Positions 1 through 37,022 of a DNA stretch of 64,000 nt are shown one piece after another (positions within the stretch are counted from its first letter, which is position 1; each line of letters opens with the position of its first letter). This DNA comes from Triplophysa rosa (Eukaryota > Chordata > Actinopteri > Cypriniformes > Nemacheilidae): the NCBI RefSeq assembly GCF_024868665.1, contig NC_079899.1:26938810-27002809 (forward strand). The letters run 5' to 3'. The position numbers and the translations under genes are program-made. The notes beneath the pieces are model-generated. The model was not told where the DNA came from. It did no database searches and worked only from the letters and a program-made list of their open reading frames with translations.

Positions 1-24911
<24,911 letters not shown>

Positions 24912-25174
24912 ATGACGAGATTAACAAAAGAAGATTAACCAATAATGATTGAAATTCATATCGCTTTATCCTAACTAATCACTCCTAATAGTCTGCTTAG
25001 CAAATCACTAAATGTAGTTCAACTTTTATGTCACTGGCATGTAATACATAATGTTTTTCTTGGAATGAGGTTAGAATGTCAGAAGCAGGTTGGATGATGG
25101 ATTTCTGAAGCAAGTTGTTTTAGTTGGTGAGGTTTTAGATGGAAAATGAAAGTTGAGCAAAAAAGGTGGTTTTC

Positions 25175-25180
25175 AATAAA
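25175..25180 (+). terminator. Poly(A) signal of dync1h1
   Basis: AATAAA lies 264 bases after the dync1h1 stop codon and is the first canonical signal there, so the 3' UTR would be about 290 bases. Confidence 0.6.
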
Positions 25181-25561
25181 GTTCATGTTATGTCACTCAT
25201 TTGATCATGTGTACAGCATCTGTGTCTGTTTGTTCATTCGTCACTTAATGACAAATTATATTAATGATGTTTAGAAGTTGCACCTCACACACCTTATTGA
25301 TTACTGCATTTGGCAGACGCTTTCCAAAGCGACTTGCAGTGCATTTTAGTTTTCGTCTATACTTGACTTTATTGGTACGTGTGTTCCCTGGGCTTGAACC
25401 CACAACCTCTACTGACTGAGCTACAGGAACTACATATTCTTGGTTCTTGTTGTTCCGTTTCTGAGGAGCTACAGTGTGCCTCAAACCTTTATCATCATTT
25501 CTTTGCTATTTACATTTTAATCATTACAATGAGTTAGCTTACTCTTTAAAAAGTTCAAATA

Positions 25562-26272
25562 CACGGCTCAAAAAAATTAAGGGAACACCTAAATCACACC
25601 GCATTAGATCGCAACAAACGAAATAACCAGGTTAAAACTCTTATGTACTATGTATAATGTTGTGAGAGAACATTGTGTCAATAGTCAAAGAATGCCAAAA
25701 TCATAAACCCATTCAGGGCAGGAATTATAGTAAGATCACTGTAAGAAAATGAAAATCACAGTAACTCATGTTAGTCAGTGATGCGTGTGGCCCCACGTGC
25801 CTGTCTGGGCATACTCCTGATGAGATGGCACATGGTGTTCAGGAAGATTTCCTGGATCAGAGCATAAGTGAGCTCCTGGACAGTATGGCGCTACTTGACG
25901 GCTTTGGATACACGAGATCCAAAAGGTTCTCAACTGGATTTAGGTCTGTGGAACGTGTCAATGTCATCAATACCTTCATCATTCAGAAACTGCCTGCAGA
26001 CTCTGGTCACATGAGGCCGGGCATTATTATGCACCAGCATAAGTTCAGAGGATTTCATCCCCATACTTCACAGCACATGGAGGTCTGTGAGACCCTCTGA
26101 CAATGTTCCTCCCCAGACCACCCTTGCCTCTCCAGTGTACCTGGTGTCACTTTTGTTTGCACCAAAACAAGTGAAAATTGTTCACAATCACTTGTGCTTC
26201 CTTGTCCTGAAGGTTAACTGACTTTGTGTTATGCTGTGATGATTAAGTGTTCCCTTAATTTTTTGAGCAGTG
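25562..26272 (-). mobile_element. Decayed Tc1/mariner element with transposase remnant
   Basis: Termini CACGGCTCAAAAAAATTAAGG and TTAATTTTTTGAGCAGTG are inverted and flanked by TA. Read on the minus strand, the middle gives transposase-like LVHNNARPHVTRVCRQFLN and then ELTYALIQEIFLN, HLIRSMPRQARG, broken by stops. At about 710 bases the element is much shorter than a full one, so it is a deleted, dead copy. It lies between the dync1h1 poly(A) signal and the unrecognised gene at 27 kb. Confidence 0.78.
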
Positions 26273-27068
26273 TATAAAGGTCTGCATATTCTGCAAAAAT
26301 GTGTGCGTGTAGAATTTGTAAAGCATGGTGTCTTTCAGCACATTTACACACATCAGATGCTCGAGGTGTTTCATAATTATAATGTCAACCCCATCACAGG
26401 TTTATTACGCATTTGCTTTGTCTAAAGCTTGAAATAAATGGACTCTGTGGAAAGATGCATGAACGTGCTAGATTTATTTACAGTACAACCCCGTGATAAA
26501 CAAATGTTTTTCAGTTTCATGTCCTTGTCTGAGCCATCTCAGAGGCACACACAGGCAAATAATAAACACAATAAATAGATATAATTTTTTAGAACATTTT
26601 TTCCATGAAATGCAACTTTTACTAAATTTACAAGAACCTTCATTGAGTCACTGTTGTCCGTGACGACATCCTTGAGACAAATATAAATTGCTTGTTGCAC
26701 TGATCTCTTGAATATTTTGGAAAGAGCCATCTTCAGTCCGCTGGTACTATAGTAGTGTTTTGTCACTGGGGGATAGTTTTAATTTCACAGGACTTTCTTC
26801 TGTGGAACAGAATGTTTGTCTGACGGCTTCTATCATCATTTACTGTTATTGTGTGTGAGGAAAACAGCAGCCTCAACATTCCTCAAACTCTGTTCCATCA
26901 AAGTCAAATGAGCTTAAAACATGATGTCAGAGGACGAAAAAGGAACCCAAACTATTGTCTCACACCATGATTTTCAGTCGCTTCTTTTTGATTAACCTTT
27001 TAGACAAATGGTGGTAATTATTGTATCATAGGATCTTCCAGGCCAGAGGTTATGTTTAGTCGGTGTGC

Positions 27069-28054
27069 TCATTCCCTCTCGACCTCCATGTCACTGATGC
27101 ACGGCCGTTTGCGCTGCATCCCCTCGTCCGTGTCACCCGACGGAGGGAAGAACTTTCGTTTGGAAAACGCACCGTGGAAAGAGGAGCAGTCTGGAGACCT
27201 GGGACTCAGTGTAGATGATCCTAACTGGATCCTTTCGGAGGATCTCTCTACGGTCTCTGTACCTGACGGTAGTGCGGGTGAGTTGAGGGAGGATCTGGTG
27301 TTGAATCCGGAATCAGACAGGTCCACTTTCAAGCGTGTTACAGCCCTGCAGGGAGAACAAAAGCTCGGTTCAGTGTCACTGGATGATCTCATCTGAACGT
27401 CACCGTGATGACGAACGTCCGTCAGCTCGTGCTGGGTCGTTTCTCTGCGAGGGCACGGAGCGTTGATAGCCGATCTGCGGCCTCTGCCCTTCACCCTAAA
27501 ACCGCTGTGCCTTTGTCGCTTCGGACCTTTATTCCAGGAATTCGAAGAGTCCTCTGAACTTCCATCATACGGATCCAGACACTGAAAGTGAAACATCAAA
27601 AAACACAATTTACAGATAAATGATTTTCAGCTTATAAATGAGTGTAAACCGCTGCCATCACTCGATCTTTGTTTGTTTCCTTTAACGTTAAGTTACCTGT
27701 TGGTAGTTTTGTCCACTCAAACGCTGGAGTTTCTTACAAGCTGCCCAATTCTCAAACGCCTAATAAAAGCACACGGATGAGTCCAGGAGATCAGACACTT
27801 CATGCGAGCACGTGAGCGTTATCTTCATGAGAAATACCTTGTTGTTGACATCAGACCATCTTGGGTTTGTCTCTGATTCAGAGTCTGAACTTGAGTCTAC
27901 TTTACACATCTCCTGACAGAGAATGAAAAAATGACTTCGGACGTGTTACTAAAAACACAGAAACGCATGAAGCACGTGTTTGAGCTCTTACCATGTATTT
28001 AAACGCCAGTCTGCCAACAACGTCTGACGGGTTTGTACTGATCAATTCATACAT
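27069..28054 (-). CDS. Unrecognised four-exon gene, about 237 residues
   Basis: I do not recognise this family. Four minus-strand blocks join in phase 0 with good splice signals: 28054-27992 (MYELISTNPSDVVGRLAFKYM, 21 codons), 27912-27838 (25 codons, containing SSSDSESE), 27759-27697 (AFENWAACKKLQRLSGQNYQ, 21 codons) and 27581-27069 (170 codons plus stop). The last exon has basic clusters (NKGPKRQRH, VKGRGRRS, FSKRKFF, QRKRP) that could be nuclear localisation signals, and is rich in serine and proline. No membrane segment or signal peptide is seen. Three in-phase junctions and coding-like exons argue it is real. A further 5' exon is possible. It is divergent from wdr20, with about 360 bases between starts. 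Confidence 0.6.
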
Positions 28055-28410
28055 TTCAGATCACGTGAGTGAGTCTCACTGATCATCACTAACATCTCAT
28101 TGTGCTTTTGTACGTAAACCCCTGACTCTCTTCTCATGAGAAGTCTCATTTTTGTCTCTCATAATGATCAAGATGTTCGTACGCGCTCGTGCACAGAAAC
28201 AGACTCCATACAGCAATACTGGCGTCTGATCTTTTGTCAATGATCAGCTTGTTAAAAAGGACAATCACAACTAAAAAAGTTTGGAATGAAGTGACTATAG
28301 TGAGAGCATCGCTGTGTGCTCGAGAGCTGGAGAACGCAACACAAGCGCATTCTACGCATGCGCGGCGCGTCAGATCCGGGCCTGCGGAAGGATGAACGTA
28401 AATGTCAAAG
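28055..28410. promoter_or_regulatory. Probable bidirectional promoter between the unrecognised gene and wdr20
   Basis: Only about 356 bases separate the two opposite start codons. The wdr20-proximal half is CpG-rich (ACGCATGCGCGGCGCGTC near 28354) and no TATA box stands out. A shared promoter is inferred from the geometry only. Confidence 0.45.
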
Positions 28411-31400
28411 ATGGCGGCGGAGGGAGGAGGAGGGAAGGAGATGAACGAGATCAAGAGTCAATTTAGCACGCGGGAAGGCGCGTATAAACTCCTCACGCAC
28501 TCTGAGTACAGTCGACCGAACCGCGTGCCCTTTAACTCTCAGGGCTCGAACCCCGTACGAGTGTCGTTCGTCAACGTCAACGATCAGTCCGGTAACGGCG
28601 ACAGAATCTGCTTTAATGTGGGCCGGGAGCTTTACTTTTACATCTATAAAGGCGTCAGGAAGGTGAGAACTGCGCTAGTCCTTATACCTTTCTAAAATAA
28701 CATTGGTTCACGTTACGTTACATGTGAATACATGTGAATGACACACACGCACATACACATCAAAGTCACCTGTGTGTAACATGTTTCTATACGTTGTGTG
28801 GACTAAATGATTGGGTTAGGCTTATGTGATAGAACAATATACAGTTTGTACAGTATGAAAGTCATTATGTCTTAAACAACTGTGTGCGTGCGTGCGTGCG
28901 TGCGCGTGCGCTTGTACATCTATATTTGTGAGGACCGGTTTGAGTTGTAGACCAGCGGTGTGAGGACAAGGAGAGTAAAGTGAGGACATTTTGGCCGGTC
29001 CTCACTTCCAGAGACCTATGGAGCTAAAATTGTGCCTAAACTTAACAAACAAATCCAGCGTTTTGCAAACAAACGCAACCTTTTATGCAAAAGAAATAAA
29101 CTCTGAAACAAACAGAAAGCGTTTTACAAATACATAATGCAATTCGAGAGAAAATGCAAAGGTGTACCATATAAATGTACTGTGTTTAAGTCTCACCTTT
29201 TTATGAGATTCTCTCAGCTTGATTTTCTCACAAATGTTAAACTCTGTTTGTTTCAGAGTTTATTTCTTTTGCATGAAAGGTTGCGTTTGTTTGCAAAACG
29301 CTGGATTTGTTTGTTAAGTTTAGGCACAATTTTCGCTCCATAGAGACCCCTTTAAAGGGCTGTTTGAGGGTGAAGACTTGGTTTTAGGGTTTAGGTTATA
29401 ATTAGGTTTAGGGTCAGGGTTAGGGTCAGGCATGTAGTTCTGATGGTTAGGGTAACGGGCTAGAGATTGCATTGCGTTAATGTATGTCCTCATAAAGATA
29501 GCTGTGCAAACGCGTGTGTATCATAATGACCATCAGCAGGTTAGGCCCTCAGCAACACATGGAAACACACCTGCACCCATCCTAACGTGTGTATGTTTGT
29601 TTGTTTGACTGGCTGAAGTTGTACATGTTGCATGTGTGTTCAGTAGTTCATGTGCTTGAGTTGTCGTGTTGTTTGTGTGGTCATATGATGTTCATGAGTG
29701 TTTTATTGTCAGGTTTACATTTGGCTTTTATTGTTTACAGGCTGCTGACTTGAGCAAGCCGATAGACAAACGGATATACAAGGGAACACAGCCCACGTGT
29801 CATGATTTTAATCATCTCACGGCCACGGCGGAGAGCGTTTCCCTGCTCGTGGGCTTCTCCGCTGGGCAGGTCCAGCTCATCGACCCCATCAAGAAAGAGA
29901 CCAGCAAACTCTTCAATGAAGAAGTTAGTGCTCACGATTAAATCTACCTTCACTGATGTTCACTAGATGACATGTAATGCACTCGCTGTTGGAAATGTTT
30001 ATTTTATAAACCGGTTAGTTCCAGTCAGAATATAGTTGTACAGTGATTCTGATTCGTCAATAGCTGTGCTTTATTCACAATAAAACACAGCTGTGACGCA
30101 CCCTTAGCAACGTAAACAAAACATTCTGTGGCTGTTTACAGTCGATTTACAGCCTATATTTTCCAGCAGAAGAAAGGCTTTAAGTGATTTTACTTCATGA
30201 AAGTTGCATGGATACATATTCTTTGGCTTTATTATTTGTGTTGTGTGGTGACTGTGTTATAAAAGCTATAAGGTACTCGAGGCTAGTGCTTTATTGTGAA
30301 TAAATCACAGCTGTAGTGGTTGCAGGCAATCTGCTTTGCATCGCACAACAAAGCACAGCCTCCCGTACCTTATTGCTCACATAATCTTCACATCTAACTG
30401 TTTCTTTTTCTTCTACTCCACTCATAGAGACTAATAGACAAATCTCGAGTAACCTGTGTCAAGTGGGTGCCGGGCTCCGAGAGTCTTTTTCTCGTCGCTC
30501 ATTCCAGCGGAAACATATACCTGTATAATGTGGAGCACACCTGCGGAACCACGGCTCCTCATTACCAGCTCCTCAAGCAGGGCGAGAACTACGCCGTCCA
30601 CACGTGCAAGAGCAAGTCCACGCGTAACCCTCTCCTCAAGTGGACGGTAGGGGAGGGGGCCTTGAACGAGTTTGCCTTTTCACCCGACGGGAAGTTCCTG
30701 GCTTGCGTGAGCCAGGACGGATTCCTGCGGGTCTTCAACTTTGATGCGGTGGAATTGCACGGGACCATGAAGAGCTACTTCGGGGGACTCCTCTGCGTGT
30801 GTTGGAGCCCGGACGGCAAGTACATTGTAGCGGGCGGCGAGGACGATCTGGTGACCGTCTGGTCATTTACGGAGTGTCGGGTGATCGCACGTGGACACGG
30901 ACACAAGTCTTGGGTGAGCGTGGTGGCGTTCGACCACTACACCACTAGTGTGGAGGAGAGCGACCCCATGGAGTTCAGCGGCAGTGACGAGGACTTTCAG
31001 GATCAAATCCACTTCGGTCGCGACCGGGCCAACAGCACGCAGTCACGGCTCTCCAAGCGCAATTCCACGGACAGCCGGCCGGCGAGCGTGACATACCGCT
31101 TCGGCTCTGTGGGGCAGGACACTCAGCTTTGCCTGTGGGACCTCACAGAGGATATTCTGTTTCCTCACCTGCCCCTGTCCCGAACCAGAACGCACACCAA
31201 CGTCATGAACACCGGTGGCGGCACCGGAGCTGCCGTCGTCATCGCCGCCACCACGGCCACTAACTCCGGTGGCAACGCGGCGGGTGATTCCCTCCCCGCG
31301 CCGCTGCCGCGCTCCAACAGCCTACCGCACTCGGCGGCCGGTGCCAGCAACAGCAAGAGCGGCGTGACGGATAATCCCGTCGCCACGGGCGTCAGCAAGT

Positions 31401-33840
31401 TCGCCACACTCTCGCTGCACGACCGCAAAGACCGGCACACGGACAAAGATCACAAGCGGAACCACAGCATGGGTCACATCAGCAGCAAGAGCAGCGATAA
31501 ACTCAACCTTCTCACCAAAACCAAAACCGACCCGGCCAAAACGCTGGGCACGCAGCTCTGCCCGCGTATGACAGACGTGCCCTTGCTCGAACCTCTCATC
31601 TGTAAAAAGATTGCACACGAGAGACTGACCGTTCTGATCTTTCTAGAAGACTGTATTGTCACCGCTTGTCAGGAGGGATTTATTTGCACGTGGGCGAGAC
31701 CTGGCAAAGTGGTAAGTGCTGCTCTTCTGTCTGATGCGTTTGTCTGAAATCTCAACCAAAAGTCTAATTTATTGTTTGGGTTCAATGAAGAAAGCCAAGA
31801 TATTACATGTCATAAATCCACCAAATTACAGGAGGTGAAAGATGTCGGCAGCATTGTATTATGTTGACACAGAGATTTGTTGGATCTGTGAGTAGAATTT
31901 GTTGACAATCTTGTTGCATTATGTGCCAATTGTGACGCTTCACAAATGAGAAAAAGCACTTTTGGTTCCCCTAAAGTTTGCAAGCCTGTACATTTTAAAC
32001 GCATCTTAATATTCTTTTACAATCTGGTTTCTAATAAATCTGTTTGTATGGTACAATCCCATAGATATGAGGATCTCAGTGTGCTAATTCTACAACTGTA
32101 CCCATTTACAATGGTCAAAAACCTAATCTAATGGGGGTCACTTTGCATAAAGCTCAGTGTTTCCCCTACCATTACCTTAGGGGGGCATCCCCCCGACAGG
32201 CGTTTTCATTGGCCCGCCGTGGAAGCCTATCCCTGATTGGTTGACTACTTTTGACAGCCTATAATGCCTGGAACACACAGGAGGACCTCTCGAGAGCAAG
32301 AGTACCAAAGGATTCGTGGACGCACGGAACGCATTTTGAGTGCGCACACGCTCACTGAGCGAGAGGAGAGACAATTCATAAGAGAGCAGCGTATAGTTGA
32401 AAGCGCGCGTCCAGTTTTGTGCATGAGCAAAGGAAATCGGCGTGCGAGCGGAGAGATTCGCGCGCTCGTATTACAAGAATGCGCTCTCGCCTTGTAATAA
32501 TGCGCTCGCGACATTTGTCATTATAATAACGCCATACACTTTCACCAGCGGACAGAGAGCGCGTGTGGGGAAATATGTCGCGTCAACCACCTGAAAAGCA
32601 GATAAAAAATTGCGTTTTTAAACGCTCCCAGGGTGGTGAAAATGCGCATGCCCTGCCCCTGAGCAACAGTCCAGTTACCACCGGATGACAGGTTTTCACC
32701 CAGATTAACCTTCCTTCTATCAGGACCGCAAGACATAATGAACCATTAAAAACATCAGACTATTTCTGTGGTTTAAATTGAGCAGCGTGTCTACATAACT
32801 GAGATGCACACATCACACGCACTCAGGGACATTTATGTTGATTATATTTTGCCGCTATATCCTCTAATATCTTTATTTAGCGCCAAACGCGCTTCATTTG
32901 AACCCTTTCCGCTCCGCGAGCGCTGCTTCTCCTGCCAAAGACGCGTCGCATGTAAAGACCTGCAGACACCAAGAGCGGGTCAATAAATGGACACTTTTAC
33001 TGTAACGCTAAAGTAAAGAAAAATGCAGCAGTAATAAAGTATTTTTAGCTGTCAGTCAGTTTACTGTTTGCTATATAGGTTAGTGACAGATTATAAAACA
33101 TAACGTGATCTACATACACCATTTATGATATTAATAGCATTATTAGCATATTAAAATAGACAACTGGGACTTCGCTTCAACACATTCTCTCAGTTACCAG
33201 ACCTTCTGTGTTTCATACAGACTGTGGCTATATAGAATATAAAGCAAATGGCCTGTTAAACATTAGATTGATTGATTTAACAGTATTTATTTAAAAAAGT
33301 ATTGACCGGACCTCCGCCGCAAAAAATATAGAGACCGCAGCGCCCCCCCAAAGCCGTAAACCTTGGGGAAACACTGCAGCTGATGCTTTCTAATATCATT
33401 TAAAGAAGAACGTCTCGATAACAAATTCTGTTGAAACTTGAAATTAATCTTTATTCATTTACACAACAATATTGGATCATCTTGATATTTGGATACAACA
33501 ACTTTTTTGTTGTAATAACACTGCTATTAAATGTGTGTAAAACTAAAAGAATCACAAAGCAGTCTTTCTTCAGCTCCTCTAATTTGGATTCATTTGAAAG
33601 GATCAGTGTTAGTGTTGTTTGTAACGTCACTGTGGTGAGTAAATAAGAGAGTTTTCCTTTTTTGAGTGATCTATTATTCCATTAATGATTATACGTCATG
33701 GGATTCATCTTTTCGGCCTTCTTAAATTCTTAATTGTTGTATGTGTAATGTTTGAACTGCTCAACCCACAAATTGTCTTTTTTCAGGGTTTATTGACATC
33801 GCAGAATCAAGCGAACTCGCCCAGCGGAACTGTCGTATAG
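28411..33840 (+). CDS. wdr20: WD repeat-containing protein 20
   Basis: Exons 28411-28662, 29741-29923, 30428-31711 and 33787-33840 give about 590 residues. WDR20 is a WD40 propeller that binds and activates the deubiquitinases USP12 and USP46 with WDR48/UAF1. The sequence follows mammalian WDR20 closely, from EMNEIKSQFSTREG through repeats such as FAFSPDGKFLACVSQDGFLR and VCWSPDGKYIVAGGEDDLV, to LTVLIFLEDCIVTACQEGF. A variable region around 31200-31400, rich in A, G, S and T, differs from mammals. An upstream in-frame ATG at 28402 has a weak context. I chose 28411, which has A at -3, G at +4 and matches the usual N-terminus. The spliced C-terminus reads GLLTSQNQANSPSGTVV. Confidence 0.96.
29016..29343. 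mobile_element. Palindromic MITE in wdr20 intron 1
   Basis: Two arms of roughly 85-90 bases are near-perfect inverted repeats, for example AACAAACAAATCCAGCGTTT at the left against its complement at the right. The element runs from CTATGGAGC to GCTCCATAG. It sits inside another repeat containing TGAGGACATTTTGG and GGTCCTCAC strings, followed by TTAGGG-like degenerate tandem motifs at 29383-29435. Confidence 0.65.
32155..33376. mobile_element. hAT-like element in wdr20 intron 3
   Basis: It starts CAGTGTTTCCCCTACC and ends CTTGGGGAAACACTG, the classic inverted termini of many hAT elements. It is 1,222 bases with no intact transposase. I could not find a convincing 8-bp target duplication, so the boundaries rest on the termini. 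Confidence 0.7.
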
Positions 33841-35753
33841 CTGCTAAGAGTCACATCACGCCACTCTTTTCTCTCGGTTCATTCTGCCGGCCCGTGAACG
33901 TTTGTGCATCGGTGGAATGGCCGTACCGTGTGGTCTGATTTTATTTTCACTCTCAAACGCAGCTCACATGATGTTTCTGTATTGAAGCTTGACTTCATCA
34001 AGACAAGAATGGAAAAACCAGAGGCAACGAATCCAAGAATCGCTTCCATCCCAATTCCTTGTTAATCAGGTTTCATACGGAATAGATTCAAACCCCATCG
34101 TTGAAAACTTTGCACTGATTTTATTTTGGTTGTTTGTTTTGTAACTACTATAAAAAAGAAGTACATGTTTGGGAAAGCCTTGACGATGCTCTTGGCTTTA
34201 ATATCCTCTGTCTTGAAATTGAAATCTGGAAAGCTGGATGCTGCAATCACAGTTTTTTCAAGTTTGCACTTAATAGTTTATTATTAGAAGACAATGGCTT
34301 TACCTATGTGTGCGAGGACTCGCAGACCGGTATATTGTGGAGAATTATGATTCAAACTTTGTATCTATTGAGCATTTATTTTAATATTGTTTCAGATAAA
34401 ATCTGCTTTGTACTATATGTATAATATTGTAAATCTGTGATGAATGGGGCAAAATGCAAATGACCATTAGTGAAAGTTTTGTCATCATTTCAGAAAATAG
34501 TGCTATTTCTAAAGCGGAGATACATATATTAAAACAATCTTAAATATGCAGTTTCCCCCTTTCTTTTTGTCTCCTGTATAAAATTAATCCAAATGTATTT
34601 TCATATAGCAGCTTTAAGTATGAAAAAGATGAAACGTTCAGATTCTGCTAACAAAATGTGTGAAGCTCAGGAAGTTTAGCAAATGAAGAAAAATCTTACG
34701 AAAGAGATTCCAGAGTTCATGTTTTGTTTACAACAGCAAAGTCATTCTATGAGATAAAGCTACTAGAACGTACGCCACTTGATTTAAAGTAGAAATCTAT
34801 TAAAGGTTATAACGTTACCATTTTACGTGACTAGCAATCATTGTTCATGAAATATACACTAACTGGGAAAGGTGATGTGGACGTAGTCATATTTTTGTGA
34901 TGAACATTTTACATTTCACATTTTGTTCTTCATTAAAAAAACCTCCATGGGTGTTTGATGTTGTGTTTTGTCTTCTGATTTGTTGTCATTGTAGTGTGAC
35001 ACTGGTGTTGCTTGTGCCGCCTTCATATGATTTGAACATGAAACCTTTCTGAAAATCTTTTTCGTATTTGATGATGGACTGTGCGTCTGTTTTATTCGGA
35101 GCTGTACAGTTTCTTTTGACAAACAGAATATTTGTATTGCACCAATCATTCAGGTCTGTTAGTATTTTCAAAAGCTCTGCGCATCAGTATACTGCCGTAG
35201 CTTCTGTTTCACAGGATTTTACTGCTACAATGCTAAATCATGGCAGTTTACAACAAATGTAAGGTAAACCCCACTTTAAGTCTATTATCTGTGTGATTTG
35301 ACAGTGGATACCCAACAGCGCCGATGAGGAAAGAATTCATTGTCTAATAACATCTAAGAACCCACAGAATCTCTTGAACTATGAAATGTGTAATGACAGC
35401 ACGCGTTGGGCCGCAGATACACTCGGCACCTGCCATCATTTACAGAGATTCGGTCATTTCCAGTGAAAGTGAAGTTGAATGCAGAATGAATGTCTGTAGC
35501 TTTACATCCATTTACTGAGAATACGAAATCTGAGATGAGGTAATGGACAGACATCAGAAATCAACTTCCGCATGTGTGATTCTTTGCAAAGATCTGCCAG
35601 GAACCCCATGCAACTCTTGGCTTGTGTCAGTTTGAGAACAATATGTGTCTGTGTACGTTAGCACGTGAAATGACGTTCGTGAACAGACGTAACCCTCTAG
35701 AAGTGATGTGTGCGTGCTGTAGAAGGCAAAAGGCTGTTTCTTGCAATCAGAGT
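33841..35753. other. Convergent 3' region between wdr20 and mok
   Basis: This interval holds the 3' UTRs of two converging genes. It is AT-rich and I see no coding potential, structured RNA or clear transposon. Short ORFs here (for example 34134-34424) have no recognisable features. Confidence 0.5.
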
Positions 35754-36987
35754 CTAGTAGCCGTCTGGATTGCGTTCTAGCGGTGGCATGTAGTAGCTCT
35801 TGATACGCTGTGTCTCTTCCTTGGGCTTTTCAGATCAGGACAGAGAAAAGAAGAAACACTGCTGTCATTCATTCAGTATTCATTACACATCTGCACACAT
35901 TATTGTGAAGCTGCTCTAGATTTCTCATTCGATTACTTTGGTCAGACGCGAGTGGCACTTTTTGGCGATGGCGGGCAGAGAGCCGCGGTGTGAAATGGTC
36001 AGAGCGGGGAAGGTGGACACCGGATAGGGGATTTTTGCAGTCGGCACCACAACGTTGAGTTTCGGGAGCTCCAACGGAAAGTAGGAGGCGTTTCGTCTAT
36101 TTAAAGGGTCGCCGGGCTGCCTGAAGTGCTGCAGAGAAAAAGTCAATGGGTAAAGTTTTGTTTAAAGGGTTAGTTCACCCAAAAATGAAAATTCTGTCAT
36201 CATTTACTCACCCTCAAGTTGTTGGAACAATGAAATGAATACAGATTTGGAACAACTTGAGGGTGAGCAAATGGTGACAGAATTTTCCTATTTAGGTGGA
36301 GTTTCCCTTTAAAGCGAAAAACACATTTATGTTTGTTTGCTAGGGTAAGGGTAAGCGATACCTGTCTTCTGCCCTGCCGTGCCATTCGCCACAGCTGATC
36401 GACAGATGCCGGCGTCCCGCTGGACTCTCCCTCCGCGGCTCCGATGACCTTCCGCAGCCGTGCTGCTTTTCTCTCTGTCGCTCTACAAGAGTCATGAGAA
36501 ACACAGAGCTCAAGCTGCGATGCTTCAACTGATGACTCAAGTGGTGTTTGTTTCGTCTGTTATCTGCAGCTTACCGCAGTTCTCTGAAGCAGGGGTGCTG
36601 CAGTGCTGTGCGGGCGCTGATGCGTTCCTCCGGGTCATAGGTCAACATCAGGTGCAGCACAGACTGACTGGCTGGAGAACAGTGAGGAATGAGCTGAGCG
36701 ATTCCACAGCCTTTGCGAGGTGGAAAATCGAAGCGCATCGCACGCGACCTTTAAAAGACCCAACAAAAAAGAGCCTTAGAGTTCAAGGCCCTCATCAGAT
36801 CTTGACCTCAGGGTCATTGGGGTCATTGCTGCATGTGTGAGAGGGTTCTTCTCACTGTTTGAACTTCTTCAGTAGTGTGCTGTCTGGTGTGCCCAGAACA
36901 TCGTGGATTTTGTTCACCTGATCCAGCTCATTATGTCCAGGGAACAGAGGACTCAAGCTGTAAGACATTGAAATGATGGATCAGTGT

Positions 36988-37022
<35 letters not shown>

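Noticed and set aside
25768..26100. Open frame of 110 codons on the plus strand
   Set aside because: It is antisense to a decayed Tc1-type transposase between inverted termini; not a gene.
26539..26766. Minus-strand open frame with a hydrophobic end
   Set aside because: No splice context, no recognisable domain, AT-rich intergenic sequence.
29383..29435. Telomere-like TTAGGG tract (interstitial telomere)
   Set aside because: Units are irregular (GGGTTTAGG, TTAGGGTCAGGG) and occur within a dispersed repeat; not a true telomeric array.
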